A stretch of DNA of 64,000 nt, from contig NZ_JAGRPV010000001.1 of the NCBI RefSeq assembly GCF_030014955.1, positions 6,324,001 through 6,388,000 of the forward strand, read 5' to 3'. Made by a program: the position numbers and the translations under genes. Shown piece by piece: positions 52,966 through 61,609 of the stretch (position 1 is the stretch's first letter; every line of letters starts with the position of its first letter). Source of the stretch: Cohnella hashimotonis (GTDB lineage Bacteria; Bacillota; Bacilli; Paenibacillales; Paenibacillaceae). The notes under the pieces are model-generated. The model was given only the letters and a program-made list of their open reading frames with translations, was not told where the DNA came from and ran no database searches.

Positions 52966-53382
52966 TTATCGTTCCTTTTTATGTTGTTCGAGCTGCCGCT
53001 CCAACTGGTCCAGCAGATCGGGATCGACCTGCTCCAAGGCATCGACCATGTGCGCGACGGCACGCGAGCCAAACTCCTGTACCAGCTCGAAGGTCAGCTC
53101 CTTCGACTGCGCCTCGAGAAATTCGTCCCGGGTCAGCACCGGCAGATAGCGATGGGATTTAGAAACCGCCTTTTTGCTCAGTATCCCTTTGTCCACCAGC
53201 CGGTTCATCACCGTCATCACCGTGTTGAAGCTCATTTCCTTGTCTTTGTTCAGCGCTTGCTGCACTTCCTTGATCGTCAGCTCGCCCTCAACGTCCCAAA
53301 GCGCGGTCATGATCCTGGCTTCGAGAGGGCCGAAAAATCGTTCGAGTCCGTTGCCGTGAAATTTGAAATTTTGCAGCTTCAT
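52966..53382 (-). CDS. BlaI/MecI/CopY family repressor
   Basis: A 138-residue winged-HTH repressor. LERFFGPLEARIMTALWDVE is the start of the domain, then SFNTVMTVMNRLVDKGILSK (recognition helix), and the dimer part ending LLDQLERQLEQHKKER. Partner of the M56 peptidase 3 bases downstream. The operator at 53402-53424 overlaps its own promoter, so it is autoregulated. What other genes it controls is unknown. Confidence 0.93.
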   Translation of the reverse strand: MKLQNFKFHGNGLERFFGPLEARIMTALWDVEGELTIKEVQQALNKDKEMSFNTVMTVMNRLVDKGILSKKAVSKSHRYLPVLTRDEFLEAQSKELTFELVQEFGSRAVAHMVDALEQVDPDLLDQLERQLEQHKKER

Positions 53383-53401
53383 GTTCTACACACCCTTCAC
53401 A

Positions 53402-53437
53402 CTACAGATTATAGTTTTCTGTAGGCCCGCTCGTCAA
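53402..53437 (-). promoter_or_regulatory. BlaI-type operator and promoter
   Basis: CTACAGA (53402-53408) and TCTGTAG (53418-53424) form the TACA...TGTA dyad of BlaI/MecI operators. On the minus strand TTGACG (53432-53437) and TATAAT (53408-53413) are 18 bases apart, with the -10 box inside the dyad. Confidence 0.8.
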
Positions 53438-53481
53438 TGCTCGCTTGATTGCCTGCTGGCTCGCTAGCAGCGGTTTCCGGG

Positions 53482-53511
53482 TTGCGCATCCCGAAGACAA
53501 TTGTTTATAAT
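53482..53511 (+). promoter_or_regulatory. psuK promoter
   Basis: TTGCGC (53482-53487) and a perfect TATAAT (53506-53511) are 18 bases apart, about 30 bases upstream of the psuK start. Confidence 0.55.
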
Positions 53512-53542
53512 ACAGACATAAGTTTACGATAAGGAGCTGCCT

Positions 53543-54667
53543 ATGGACCGCGAGCAACAGATTATGTCGTTCATCCGGCGCAATCCCTTCGTCAGTCAGC
53601 AGGAGCTCGCAGACGCGATCGGCATCTCCCGCAGCGCGGTCGCAGGCTACGTCGCTGCGCTGACCCGCAAGGGCAGCATTCGCGGCCGGGCTTACGTGCT
53701 TGCTGAAGAAGGCTCCGTGCTCTGCATCGGCGGCGCGAACCTCGACAGCAAAGCCCGCGGCAAGCAGCCGCTGCGGCTCGGCGCCTCCAATCCCGTCGCG
53801 GTCGCGGAGAGCTGTGGCGGCGTCGCGCGCAACATCGCGGCCAACCTCGCTGCGCTCTCCGCCCGCGCCTCGCTGCTCACGGCGGTCGGCGACGACAAGG
53901 CGGGCCGCTGGCTGCTCGATCGCACGTCGAGCCAGGGCGTCGACATCGGCCCGTCCCTCGTGCTGAGCGGCGAGAAGACGGGCAGCTATACCGCCATTCT
54001 CGACGAGGGCGGAGAGATGTTTATCGCCTTCGCCGACATGGAGATCTACGAGCGGATCACGCCGCACACGCTCGAGGAGAAGTGGCCGCACATCGCCGCC
54101 TCGAAGCTGGTCGTGGCCGATGCGAATCTGCCGGCCGATAGCCTGGCTTGGCTGGCACGCCGGTGCGGCGACGCCGGACTCCCGCTGTTCGTGGATCCGA
54201 TCTCGCCGGAGAAGGCCAAGAAGCTGCCGGCCAGGCTGGACGGCATCGCGGCCGTATTCCCCAACCTGGCCGAAGCGCGCCAGTTAGCCGGCGAGGTCGG
54301 CGGCGAGGTCGGCCTCGAAACGCTGCCTGTCGAAGGCGAAGCGGAATGGGCGGCGCTCGCCCGCAGCATCCTGGCGCGCGGCGCAGGCCATGTCCTGATC
54401 ACGCTCGGCAAGCACGGCGCCTACTGTGCGGGGCCGAACGGCGGCCGGCATCTCCCGGCGCTGCCGGTCCAGGTCGTCGACGTCACCGGTGCGGGCGATG
54501 CGTTTCTCGCTGGCGTCGCCTATGGCGTGCTCCGCGGAGAATCCTTCGCCGACGCATGCCGATCCGGACTGGCCGCCGCGCGCATCGCGCTCGAGACCGC
54601 GAGCTCCTCCTCCGAGCACCTGAACGAAGAACGGCTGGCCGAAGCCATCCGCAACGCGCAAATTTAA
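53543..54667 (+). CDS. psuK: Pseudouridine kinase with N-terminal HTH (PfkB family)
   Basis: Phosphorylates pseudouridine to its 5'-phosphate. The 374-residue protein has an N-terminal winged HTH (1-55, FVSQQELADAIGISRSAVAG) fused to a PfkB kinase domain that begins VLCIGGANLDSKARGKQPLR. The catalytic and ATP region is QVVDVTGAGDAFLAGVAYGV, with the conserved Asp. The HTH-kinase fusion and the neighbouring psuG, 37 bases downstream, make the substrate safe by context. The HTH may control its own operon. Confidence 0.9.
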   Translation: MDREQQIMSFIRRNPFVSQQELADAIGISRSAVAGYVAALTRKGSIRGRAYVLAEEGSVLCIGGANLDSKARGKQPLRLGASNPVAVAESCGGVARNIAANLAALSARASLLTAVGDDKAGRWLLDRTSSQGVDIGPSLVLSGEKTGSYTAILDEGGEMFIAFADMEIYERITPHTLEEKWPHIAASKLVVADANLPADSLAWLARRCGDAGLPLFVDPISPEKAKKLPARLDGIAAVFPNLAEARQLAGEVGGEVGLETLPVEGEAEWAALARSILARGAGHVLITLGKHGAYCAGPNGGRHLPALPVQVVDVTGAGDAFLAGVAYGVLRGESFADACRSGLAAARIALETASSSSEHLNEERLAEAIRNAQI

Positions 54668-54704
54668 TTTCCCCAAATCCAATTAGCGGAAGGAAACGAT
54701 CCCC

Positions 54705-55616
54705 ATGAACCCATACCTTCAATTGACCAAGGAAGTCCAGGAAGCGCTGAACGAAGGCAAGCCGATCGTCGCGCTGGAGACGACGATCATCTCGCACGGC
54801 ATGCCGTATCCGCAAAACATCGAGATGGCCCGCAAGGTCGAAGACATCATCCGCGAAAACGGCGCCGTCCCGGCGACGATCGGCATCATGAACGGCCGTA
54901 TCCGGATCGGGCTCGACGCGGAGGGGCTCGAAGCGTTCGCCAACTCGCCGCAGGTCGAGAAGGTCAGCCGCCGCGACTTCGCGCACATCCTGTCCGCCGG
55001 CAAGATCGGGGCGACGACCGTCTCGGCCACGATGATCGGCGCCGCGATGGCCGGCATCGAAGTGTTCGCCACCGGCGGCATCGGCGGCGTTCACCGCGAC
55101 GGCGAGAACAGCATGGATATCTCCGCCGACCTCACCGAGCTGGCCCAGACGAATGTCGCCGTCGTCTGCGCAGGCGCGAAGTCCATTCTCGACATCGGCC
55201 GCACGCTCGAATACCTGGAAACCCAGGGCGTCCCCGTCGTCGGCTACCAGACGGACGAATTCCCTTCGTTCTACGCCCGCGAGAGCGGCTTCGGCGTCGA
55301 CTTCAGGCTCGACACGCCCGAAGAGGTCGCCGCCATGCTGCGGACGAAGTGGAACCTCGGCCTCGCCGGCGGCGCGATCGTCGCCAACCCTGTGCCGGCC
55401 GAATACGCCCAGCCGGCGGACAAGATGGAAGCCGTCATCCGCCAGGCGTTGGACGAAGCCGACGCCCAGCATATTGCCGGCAAGCGCGTAACGCCGTTCC
55501 TCCTCGGACGAATCAAGGAGCTGACCGGCGGCAGCAGCCTCGACACGAACATCCAGCTCGTGTACCACAACGCCAAGGTCGCGGCGGAGATCGCCGTGGC
55601 ATTGAAGGCGAAGTGA
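54705..55616 (+). CDS. psuG: Pseudouridine-5'-phosphate glycosidase
   Basis: Splits pseudouridine 5'-phosphate to uracil and ribose 5-phosphate. The 303-residue protein matches the family throughout: [20 protein letters not shown] near the N-terminus, [19 protein letters not shown], the active site lysine region [20 protein letters not shown], and [20 protein letters not shown]. It works after psuK and is closed by a strong terminator. A clean orthologue. Confidence 0.96.
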   Translation: MNPYLQLTKEVQEALNEGKPIVALETTIISHGMPYPQNIEMARKVEDIIRENGAVPATIGIMNGRIRIGLDAEGLEAFANSPQVEKVSRRDFAHILSAGKIGATTVSATMIGAAMAGIEVFATGGIGGVHRDGENSMDISADLTELAQTNVAVVCAGAKSILDIGRTLEYLETQGVPVVGYQTDEFPSFYARESGFGVDFRLDTPEEVAAMLRTKWNLGLAGGAIVANPVPAEYAQPADKMEAVIRQALDEADAQHIAGKRVTPFLLGRIKELTGGSSLDTNIQLVYHNAKVAAEIAVALKAK

Positions 55617-55641
55617 GTTGCTGCCCTCATGTTGTTGCCTC

Positions 55642-55682
55642 AAGAAGAACCGTCAGGGCAGATCGCCCTGACGGTTCTTCTT
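55642..55682 (+). terminator. Rho-independent terminator after psuG
   Basis: AAGAAGAACCGTCAGGGC pairs perfectly with GCCCTGACGGTTCTTCTT with a 5-base loop, 25 bases past the psuG stop. Confidence 0.92.
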
Positions 55683-55988
55683 AGGTGGCGGGTTTCCAAA
55701 ACATGATTCGCTCGGACCGCTTATCGATAGCTCATCCCACAGCAGTTTCGACCGGTTAGCCTGTCGTCGCCGCGTCGTTCTTTCACCGTAATGCCTGCAA
55801 ATATGCATCTAATTTCGCCGATGTTGACTATCTTAGACTGGATAGATGCAAAAGCTCATTTATTTTCCTCCGTCAGCCAGATTTCCGGCTTGTTCTTTGA
55901 ATTTACCTGCATATTCTCCTAGGCCCCCTAATCGAATTGGAGTCCCCCCCTACAATGATTTAAACTAGGGATAAGGGAGATGAGCGGG

Positions 55989-56309
55989 ATGGGAAAAAGG
56001 TTAAAGGAAGAAACACGGCTTAGAATTGTTAAGGAAGCATTGGCTGGGGTTAAGGTGGGGGTGCTTGCTCGCATGTACGACATTCACCCCGAAACCATTC
56101 GTTTGTGGATACGCGAGCATCGTGACTTTATTCCACCGGAGGACATTCCCTCGGCAGACGAGCATTTGCAAGAAATCCAGCGGTTGCAGGAAGTCGAGCA
56201 GCGGTATGACAGAGCGGTTAAAGCGCTTGGTGAAAAAGAACTCGAAATTGAAATTCTGCGTGAACTGCTAAAAAAAACAACCCCCGTTTATCCGAAAAAT
56301 TCGAAGTAG
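55989..56309 (+). CDS. IS3 family transposase OrfA
   Basis: A 106-residue DNA-binding part. The HTH reads LKEETRLRIVKEALAGVKVG and MYDIHPETIRLWIREH, then a leucine-zipper-like coil (LQEVEQRYDRAVKALGEKEL, then LEIEILRELLKK). Start at ATG 55989 (GGGAG nine bases upstream); ATG 55980 is too close. The end holds a slippery run of eight A at 56270-56277, the probable -1 frameshift site that joins OrfA to OrfB. Confidence 0.9.
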   Translation: MGKRLKEETRLRIVKEALAGVKVGVLARMYDIHPETIRLWIREHRDFIPPEDIPSADEHLQEIQRLQEVEQRYDRAVKALGEKELEIEILRELLKKTTPVYPKNSK

Positions 56310-57241
56310 CAGAACCATTTATTAAACGGGGGGAGCCTGTAGCACGGGTTCTGCGCATTCTCGAGTTGAATGAGTCCACCTATTATGAGCGGCGTAAGCG
56401 TGCCGCTCAGCCTGACGCAGAACGCGTCGAGCCGGTCCGCAGGGGACGCCCTGTGCCCGGATACGCCTACAACGAATCGGGCGAGAAAGTCTGCGACGAG
56501 CAAATCCAGGAATGGCTGTTGCTACTGCTGGAGGGCGAAGAGCACGTCTATGGCTATAAGCTGTTAGCGCGCTGTATTCGCAAGCAGTACGGGGTGAAGC
56601 TGAACAAGAAAAAGGCTTATCGCATGTGCAAGGCACTCGGCATTCTTCAAAAAAAGCGGCAACGCCTACAGACGCATCCTCGGCGATTGCCGAGAAATCA
56701 CACCATCACCGCATCGAATCAACTTTGGCAAATGGATATCAAATATGGCTATGCCTTGGGTCAGGAGCGTTTCTTTTTCGTACTCAGCATCATCGACGTG
56801 TTCGACCGCGTCGTCGTAGGGCAATACCGCGGCCCTGTTTGCGAGGCCAAGCACGCGGTGCAGACCCTGGGGATCGCGCTGCAGCAGCGCCTTCAGCCGG
56901 GTGAAGCACTGCCTATCATCCGCACGGACAACGGCCCCCAGTTCGTCAGCAAGCTGTTTCAAGACATGTGCGAGTGCTGGGACATGGTCCATGAACGGAT
57001 TCCGCCGCGGACACCGAATATGAATGCCTACATCGAGTCTTTCCACAGCATCCTTGAGCGTTGTTTGTTTAGCAATCGTACATTCATGACGCTGGAGGAA
57101 GCTTATGAAGCGCTCGACCAATTCATGGATTTTTATAACAACCGTAAGATGCACGGCAGCCTAAAAAACATGGCTCCAACAGCGTTCGCAGCGTGGGTTA
57201 AGACATTGGACGATGCTTCAGCCTTTTACAGATCGGTGTAA
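56282..57241 (+). CDS. IS3 family transposase OrfB (DDE integrase domain)
   Basis: The catalytic part, in the -1 frame to OrfA and open back to the A8 run. A helical domain (LRILELNESTYYERRKR) is followed by the integrase core with the DDE triad: Asp in LWQMDIKYG, Asp in IIRTDNGPQFVSK and Glu in NAYIESFHSILERC. It ends MHGSLKNMAPTAFAAWVKTL, typical of IS3. No good ribosome site exists at its own possible TTG at 56366, and conserved residues precede it, so the product is probably an OrfAB fusion. The 291 residues after 56366 look intact. Confidence 0.92.
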   Translation, partial: PRLSEKFEVAEPFIKRGEPVARVLRILELNESTYYERRKRAAQPDAERVEPVRRGRPVPGYAYNESGEKVCDEQIQEWLLLLLEGEEHVYGYKLLARCIRKQYGVKLNKKKAYRMCKALGILQKKRQRLQTHPRRLPRNHTITASNQLWQMDIKYGYALGQERFFFVLSIIDVFDRVVVGQYRGPVCEAKHAVQTLGIALQQRLQPGEALPIIRTDNGPQFVSKLFQDMCECWDMVHERIPPRTPNMNAYIESFHSILERCLFSNRTFMTLEEAYEALDQFMDFYNNRKMHGSLKNMAPTAFAAWVKTLDDASAFYRSV

Positions 57242-57394
57242 TCGCTTGAAATAACGAGCTGCGCTATGAAATTGGAATCATTGTAGGGTATGACTCCAGT
57301 TTTAGGGGGCCTAGCCGTATTTGCATGTATATCATGATGCCTTGCCGTTCGGCCGAAAGTAGATGTACAATTGCAGTTCATTCAACCCGTACAC

Positions 57395-57540
<146 letters not shown>

Positions 57541-57577
57541 CGAAGATCCGGCTCTCCGAAAACGCGCTTGCCGTGCT

Positions 57578-58723
57578 CTACTTCTCCTCGCCCGCCTCCG
57601 CCAATGCCTCCGTCAACAGAAGCAATGTCAGCCCCTGTCCGTACAGCGTCGGGAAGATCGGAACGTCGCCATAGGCTTCGATGCTCGGGAGCACCGGCGT
57701 GCCGCCGGAGACGCCCCCGACGGCGCCGTCCGGCCCGATCGTCGCGAGCACGGCAGGCACCGCCCGGACGGCATGGGCCAGAAGCGCCACAGGCACAAGC
57801 CCCATGCGCGCCGCCTTGTACAGGCCGCAGGCGATGCCGGCTGAGCCCGACGTCTCCGCGTAGAAGCCGGGGCGGTCGAACACCGTTGGCCACAGGCCGC
57901 CTGCATGCTGCCGCTGAACGAGCGCATCGGCCAGCCGTGCATAGCGCCGTTTTATCTCCGCGAGCAGCGCGTCGTCCCCGCACAGCGCCTCCGTCTCCTC
58001 CAGGATCATCGGGACGCCGACGGCGATCCACGCGTTGGCCCGGTTCCAGCGGGCGCCCGACATCCAGTTCCCGGCCTCGCAGTCCCAACCGTGGAACAGC
58101 AGGCCCGTCTCCTCGTCCTGCAGCGCTTCGAGGTGAAGCCGGACCTGACGCAGCGCCTCGAGCGCGATCCGGCCGTCGCCTTTCATCCGCGCGGTACGGG
58201 CGAGGAACAGGACGGCCATGAAGATCGTGTCCGCCCAGATCTGCTCGCTGAACGACGCCTTCTCCGTCACCGTATGCTCGAATGCGCCGTTTTTCGTTCG
58301 CGGCGCTTCATCGATCAGCCACCGGGCCACTTCGCCTGCCTTATCCGCATAGAACGACCGCCCCGCGATGCGATGCAGCAGCGGGAACACGGCAAACGGC
58401 GCGATCGAGTTGATCGTCAGGATCGACTCGGACTGGCCGATATTGCGCTTCACCCATGCCTCGACCTCTCGCACGATCTCCTCGTTTTCCGTCTTCGCGC
58501 CGAATTCCGCGGCTGCGATCACGCCTACGCCCGCATTCCAGTCCCATCGGTCCGCGTTCATCGCCCAGTCGGTCCACGCGTGTCCGCCCCATTGCTCCGG
58601 CTTGCTGTGCATCATATAGCGGTAAACGCTGCGCGCAGCTTCATAAATTCGATTTCTGTTCCCATTCCCATTCCCATTCCCATTCCCATTCCCATTCCCA
58701 TTCCCATTCCCATTCCCGCTCAA
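57578..58723 (-). CDS. GH88/GH105 family unsaturated rhamnogalacturonyl-type hydrolase
   Basis: A 381-residue alpha/alpha-barrel enzyme resembling YteR, which removes unsaturated sugars from pectin fragments. After the start come ten Gly-Asn dipeptides from a hexanucleotide repeat, then IYEAARSVYRYMMHSKPEQW and GGHAWTDWAMNADRWDWNAG, the usual family opening, and ending with YGDVPIFPTLYGQGLTLLLL. It has no signal peptide, so it is cytoplasmic. The TTG start at 58723 is fixed by GAGGAGG seven bases upstream and the stop of the regulator gene 28 bases away; the length matches YteR (about 370). Last gene of a kinase-regulator-hydrolase operon. Confidence 0.87.
   Translation of the reverse strand: MSGNGNGNGNGNGNGNGNGNGNRNRIYEAARSVYRYMMHSKPEQWGGHAWTDWAMNADRWDWNAGVGVIAAAEFGAKTENEEIVREVEAWVKRNIGQSESILTINSIAPFAVFPLLHRIAGRSFYADKAGEVARWLIDEAPRTKNGAFEHTVTEKASFSEQIWADTIFMAVLFLARTARMKGDGRIALEALRQVRLHLEALQDEETGLLFHGWDCEAGNWMSGARWNRANAWIAVGVPMILEETEALCGDDALLAEIKRRYARLADALVQRQHAGGLWPTVFDRPGFYAETSGSAGIACGLYKAARMGLVPVALLAHAVRAVPAVLATIGPDGAVGGVSGGTPVLPSIEAYGDVPIFPTLYGQGLTLLLLTEALAEAGEEK
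58660..58720. repeat. Hexanucleotide microsatellite (AATGGG)9 in coding start
   Basis: Nine copies of CCCATT on the plus strand, so GGGAAT on the coding strand, followed by a degenerate tenth. The unit length keeps the frame. Confidence 0.95.
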
Positions 58724-58751
58724 GCTAAATCCTCCTCTGTTCCAGTCCGCG

Positions 58752-59558
58752 CTACAAGCGGCTGTTGCGGTATTCGGTCGGCGTCCGGCCGTACTGCTTT
58801 TTGAACACCTCCCGGAAATAATCCTGGTCCGTATAGCCGATCCGCTCGCAAATCTCGTAGATGCGGTTCGCCGGATCCTTGAGCAGCCGCGCCGCCTCCT
58901 CCAGGCGGTGCCGGACGATCCACGCATTGATCGTCGTCCCGGTCACCTCTTTGACGATCAGGTTCACGTACTTCTCGCTAAGGCCGACCGCGTCCGATAC
59001 GTCCGAGAGCGCGAGGTCGCCGCGCGCATAGTTTTGTTTGATATAACCGATCGCCTGCTCGACGAGGCGCTTCTTCTTCAAGCTGCCCGACCATTCGTCG
59101 GGCGGCAGCGCCCCGGCCAGATTCGGCAGTTCGTCCCTCAGCTTGCTCTCTGCGACCGCCAGCTCATCGCGCTGACGCCGCTCTCTGCCCAGCTCCCGCA
59201 CGACCTCGGAGAACACCCGGGTGATCTCGTCGGGATCGATCGGCTTCAATATATATTGCTGCACCTGCAGCGAGATTGCCTTCCTGGCGTGCTCGAATTC
59301 GTTCAGCCCCGAAAGGATGATGCAGCGGATATCCGGATTGCGGGCCTTGCACGCCTCAATCAGCTCAAGACCGTTCATCTTGGGCATCCCGATGTCGGTC
59401 AGCAGCAGGTCGGGCGTCTCCAGCTCCAGCCGGGCGAGTGCGGCTTCGCCGTTCTCGGCGGTGCCGAGAAGCGAGATTCCGATGCTCTCCCAGGGAACGG
59501 AGCGGGCCAGCGCATCCCGGACCGTCTTCACGTCTTCTGCGATGAGCAGCTTATACAT
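58752..59558 (-). CDS. Response regulator, YesN-type (REC + AraC)
   Basis: A 268-residue regulator, shorter than the one at 31.7 kb. The receiver has the phospho-acceptor Asp55 (LLLTDIGMPKMNG) and YILKPIDPDEIT. The AraC part (about 165-265) has DVSDAVGLSEKYVNLIVKEV and ICERIGYTDQDYFREVFKKQ. The ATG at 59558 has GGGAGGAC and lies two bases after the kinase stop. Partner of the YesM-like kinase upstream; it likely activates the GH105-like gene and possibly the SLH protein next to it. Confidence 0.93.
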   Translation of the reverse strand: MYKLLIAEDVKTVRDALARSVPWESIGISLLGTAENGEAALARLELETPDLLLTDIGMPKMNGLELIEACKARNPDIRCIILSGLNEFEHARKAISLQVQQYILKPIDPDEITRVFSEVVRELGRERRQRDELAVAESKLRDELPNLAGALPPDEWSGSLKKKRLVEQAIGYIKQNYARGDLALSDVSDAVGLSEKYVNLIVKEVTGTTINAWIVRHRLEEAARLLKDPANRIYEICERIGYTDQDYFREVFKKQYGRTPTEYRNSRL

Positions 59559-59560
59559 GC

Positions 59561-61522
59561 TCAGTCCTCCCTTGATGTTGTCGCTGCGGTCAGATTCGGG
59601 CGAAACGGCAGCACCGCTTCGACGCAGGTGCCTTCCGCCGTTTGCACGTACTTCAGCCCGAACGCTTCTCCGCAATAAAGTCGGATGCGCCGATGGACGT
59701 TCAGCGTGCCGTAGCCCGAGCCGCTCCCAGCCTTCGCATGCCGCGACGCGACAGCCGGATACTCCGCAGCAGCCCCGACCGCCTCGTCCGCATCACCGCC
59801 GCTTGCGGAATCCGATCCCAGGCGCCCGGTCGCCGCCGTTACTGAACCGTCCGCTCCCGGGACTCCCTGCGGCAGCTCCTCCAGCATCCGGTTCATCGCC
59901 TCCGCATCGCAGCCGACGCCGTTGTCCTGCACGCGAAGGCGGAGCGAGATACCGTCGAGCCGCGCCTCAATGACGATCCGGCATCCTTCGGTCCGACCGG
60001 CGAAGCCGTGAACGATCGCATTCTCCGCGAGCGGCTGCAAGCAAAAGTGCAGCATGGTCGCGGTCAGCAGATCGTCCGGCACCCGAATATCGACGGCGAG
60101 ATCGTCCATGAGCAGACGCTGGATATGCAGGTAAGCCTCGACATGCTTGATTTCTCCCTCCAGCGAGATCCAGGTCTGTCCCCGGTTCAGGCCGTACCTG
60201 AACATGTTGGCGAGGGCGCGTACGATCCCGCCCGTCTCCTTGTCGCCCGACAGAATGGCGCGGCAATTGATGAGATCCAGCGTGTTGTACAAAAAGTGAG
60301 GATTGATCTGCGCCTGCAGCAGCTCCAGCTGAAGCTGGCGGCGTTCGATCTCTTCGGCGAAGGATTTCTCGATCAGTCCGTGGAGCGTCACCAGCATCGT
60401 CGCAAACTTCTGCCCCAGCTCATCCACTTCGTAAATGCCCGAATTTTGCTCCGGCAGCGGCTCCTTGAACGCCAGCACCTCGGGACGATGCATTGCGCCG
60501 ACGAGCCGCGTGATCGGCACGGTAACCCGCACCACGATCCGGTTTAAAATGAAGCCCGCGATCAGCAGCGCAACGATGGCGGTCGCCGCGCCGATGGCCG
60601 ATATCGCGAACGTGTACTGGCTGAAGTGGCTCTCCGGCACGATGGTCAGCAGCTTCCAGCCGTTGGCGAATGTCTCGTACATGACCCGGTGCGGCTCGCC
60701 GTCGATTTTCCGGACCAGCGATCCCGAAGCGCCGGCTGCCGCGTCCACATAGGGCAGGTCGCCGGCCGGCGTCAAAAACGCATAACGCTCGCTGAAGATG
60801 ACCCGGTCGCTCTCGTCCAACAGCAGATGGTAGCCCTTTGCCAGCTTCGCGTTCTCGAATATGCTCCGAATGCTGCCCGTGTCCGCCCCGACGATAACGG
60901 TGCCGATATGCCGTCCGTCCTTGATGCTCGTCTTTTTGCGCGCCGCGTAGATCATGGCCGGATTGAACGCGCCCGCCCGCTGGCCCCACCATTCCGCCTG
61001 CCGCTTCCCGTCGCTCAAATTGCGGTACCAGTCCTGATTGTGCAGATCGACGGATTTGTAAATCCCGGTAGACGGGTCGTAGCGGTCCGGCGCCATGGCA
61101 TATAGCCCGCTGGAAGGCTCGAGCGCGATAGATACGACGTAAGATCGGGTCGGCACGCGATCGGACCCGAGGCCGTTAAGCAGCGACAGCAGCGATAAAT
61201 TTTGCAGATTCGTCTGCAGCGCGAAGAAGTCGTCCACGGCCTCGTAAGCCGCCGGATATTCACTCTCCAGCAAGCCTTCGATCGACGGATTGGACAGGAT
61301 AAAAGCCGCGACGTTGTTCATCGTGTCGAACTGGTACCAGATGTTGCGGTAGACGAACTTCATCGATTGCTCCGCCGTGTCGCGCGTATGATCGTTCTGC
61401 ACGCGGATGAGGATGTAGCTGGCGGCCGTGGCGAAGAAGGCGATGATGACGACGATCAGCGCAAAAATCGGCAGCCGGAGCCGCGACAGCAAGCCGGCGC
61501 TCTGCTTGGAGCGTCCATGCAC
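59561..61522 (-). CDS. Sensor histidine kinase, YesM-type
   Basis: A 653-residue kinase. TM1 at about 18-40 (FALIVVIIAFFATAASYILI), a large extracellular part of about 260 residues that looks like a Cache-type sensor, TM2 at about 310-330 (FAISAIGAATAIVALLIAGF), a HAMP-like linker, the domain with QINPHFLYNTLDLINCRAIL (phospho-His), and an ATPase with NAIVHGFAG and DNGVGCDAEAM. The ATPase has an insertion of about 45 residues (GVPGADGSVTAATGRLGSDS and onward) between N and G boxes. GTG start at 61522, with GGAGAGGGGG eight bases up. Pairs with the regulator downstream. Confidence 0.9.
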   Translation of the reverse strand: MHGRSKQSAGLLSRLRLPIFALIVVIIAFFATAASYILIRVQNDHTRDTAEQSMKFVYRNIWYQFDTMNNVAAFILSNPSIEGLLESEYPAAYEAVDDFFALQTNLQNLSLLSLLNGLGSDRVPTRSYVVSIALEPSSGLYAMAPDRYDPSTGIYKSVDLHNQDWYRNLSDGKRQAEWWGQRAGAFNPAMIYAARKKTSIKDGRHIGTVIVGADTGSIRSIFENAKLAKGYHLLLDESDRVIFSERYAFLTPAGDLPYVDAAAGASGSLVRKIDGEPHRVMYETFANGWKLLTIVPESHFSQYTFAISAIGAATAIVALLIAGFILNRIVVRVTVPITRLVGAMHRPEVLAFKEPLPEQNSGIYEVDELGQKFATMLVTLHGLIEKSFAEEIERRQLQLELLQAQINPHFLYNTLDLINCRAILSGDKETGGIVRALANMFRYGLNRGQTWISLEGEIKHVEAYLHIQRLLMDDLAVDIRVPDDLLTATMLHFCLQPLAENAIVHGFAGRTEGCRIVIEARLDGISLRLRVQDNGVGCDAEAMNRMLEELPQGVPGADGSVTAATGRLGSDSASGGDADEAVGAAAEYPAVASRHAKAGSGSGYGTLNVHRRIRLYCGEAFGLKYVQTAEGTCVEAVLPFRPNLTAATTSRED

Positions 61523-61554
61523 GATCGTTTCCCCCCCTCTCCTTCTAGCCGGCC

Positions 61555-61594
61555 GAAAGCCTCCGGGCCGCCATAAGGCGGCAAGGAGGCCCTT
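61555..61594 (-). terminator. Terminator after the third SLH protein
   Basis: GCCTCC-GCCGCC with GGCGGC-GGAGGC around a 4-base loop, then TTTC on the minus strand, about 20 bases past the SLH stop. Confidence 0.85.
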
Positions 61595-61609
61595 CCGTGC
61601 ATCCGTTAT

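Larger units (their letters stand above)
55919..57314 (+). mobile_element. IS3-family insertion sequence, about 1.39 kb
   Basis: Terminal inverted repeats of about 40 bases: CTAGGCCCCCTAA...CTACAATGATT at 55919-55960 and the reverse complement at 57276-57314, with about 80% identity. Two ORFs (A then B, -1 frame) encode an IS3-type transposase. CTAG stands at both outer ends; as it is its own reverse complement it could be a 4-base target duplication or the tip of the repeats. It has lower GC than the flanking genes, and interrupts a repeat element. Both ORFs look intact, so the copy may be active. Confidence 0.92.
55786..57376 (+). repeat. Structured intergenic repeat element, copy B (split by IS)
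   Basis: The left part (55786-55918) begins CCGTAATGCCTGCAAA like copy A at 43819, keeps the AGCC...GGCTTG hairpin and CTTTGAA-TTACCTGC. The right part (57315-57376) resumes with ATTTGCATGTAT and TGCCGTTCGGCCGAAA and ends AGATGTACAATTGCAG, matching the end of copy A. Between them lies the IS3-like element. Confidence 0.72.
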
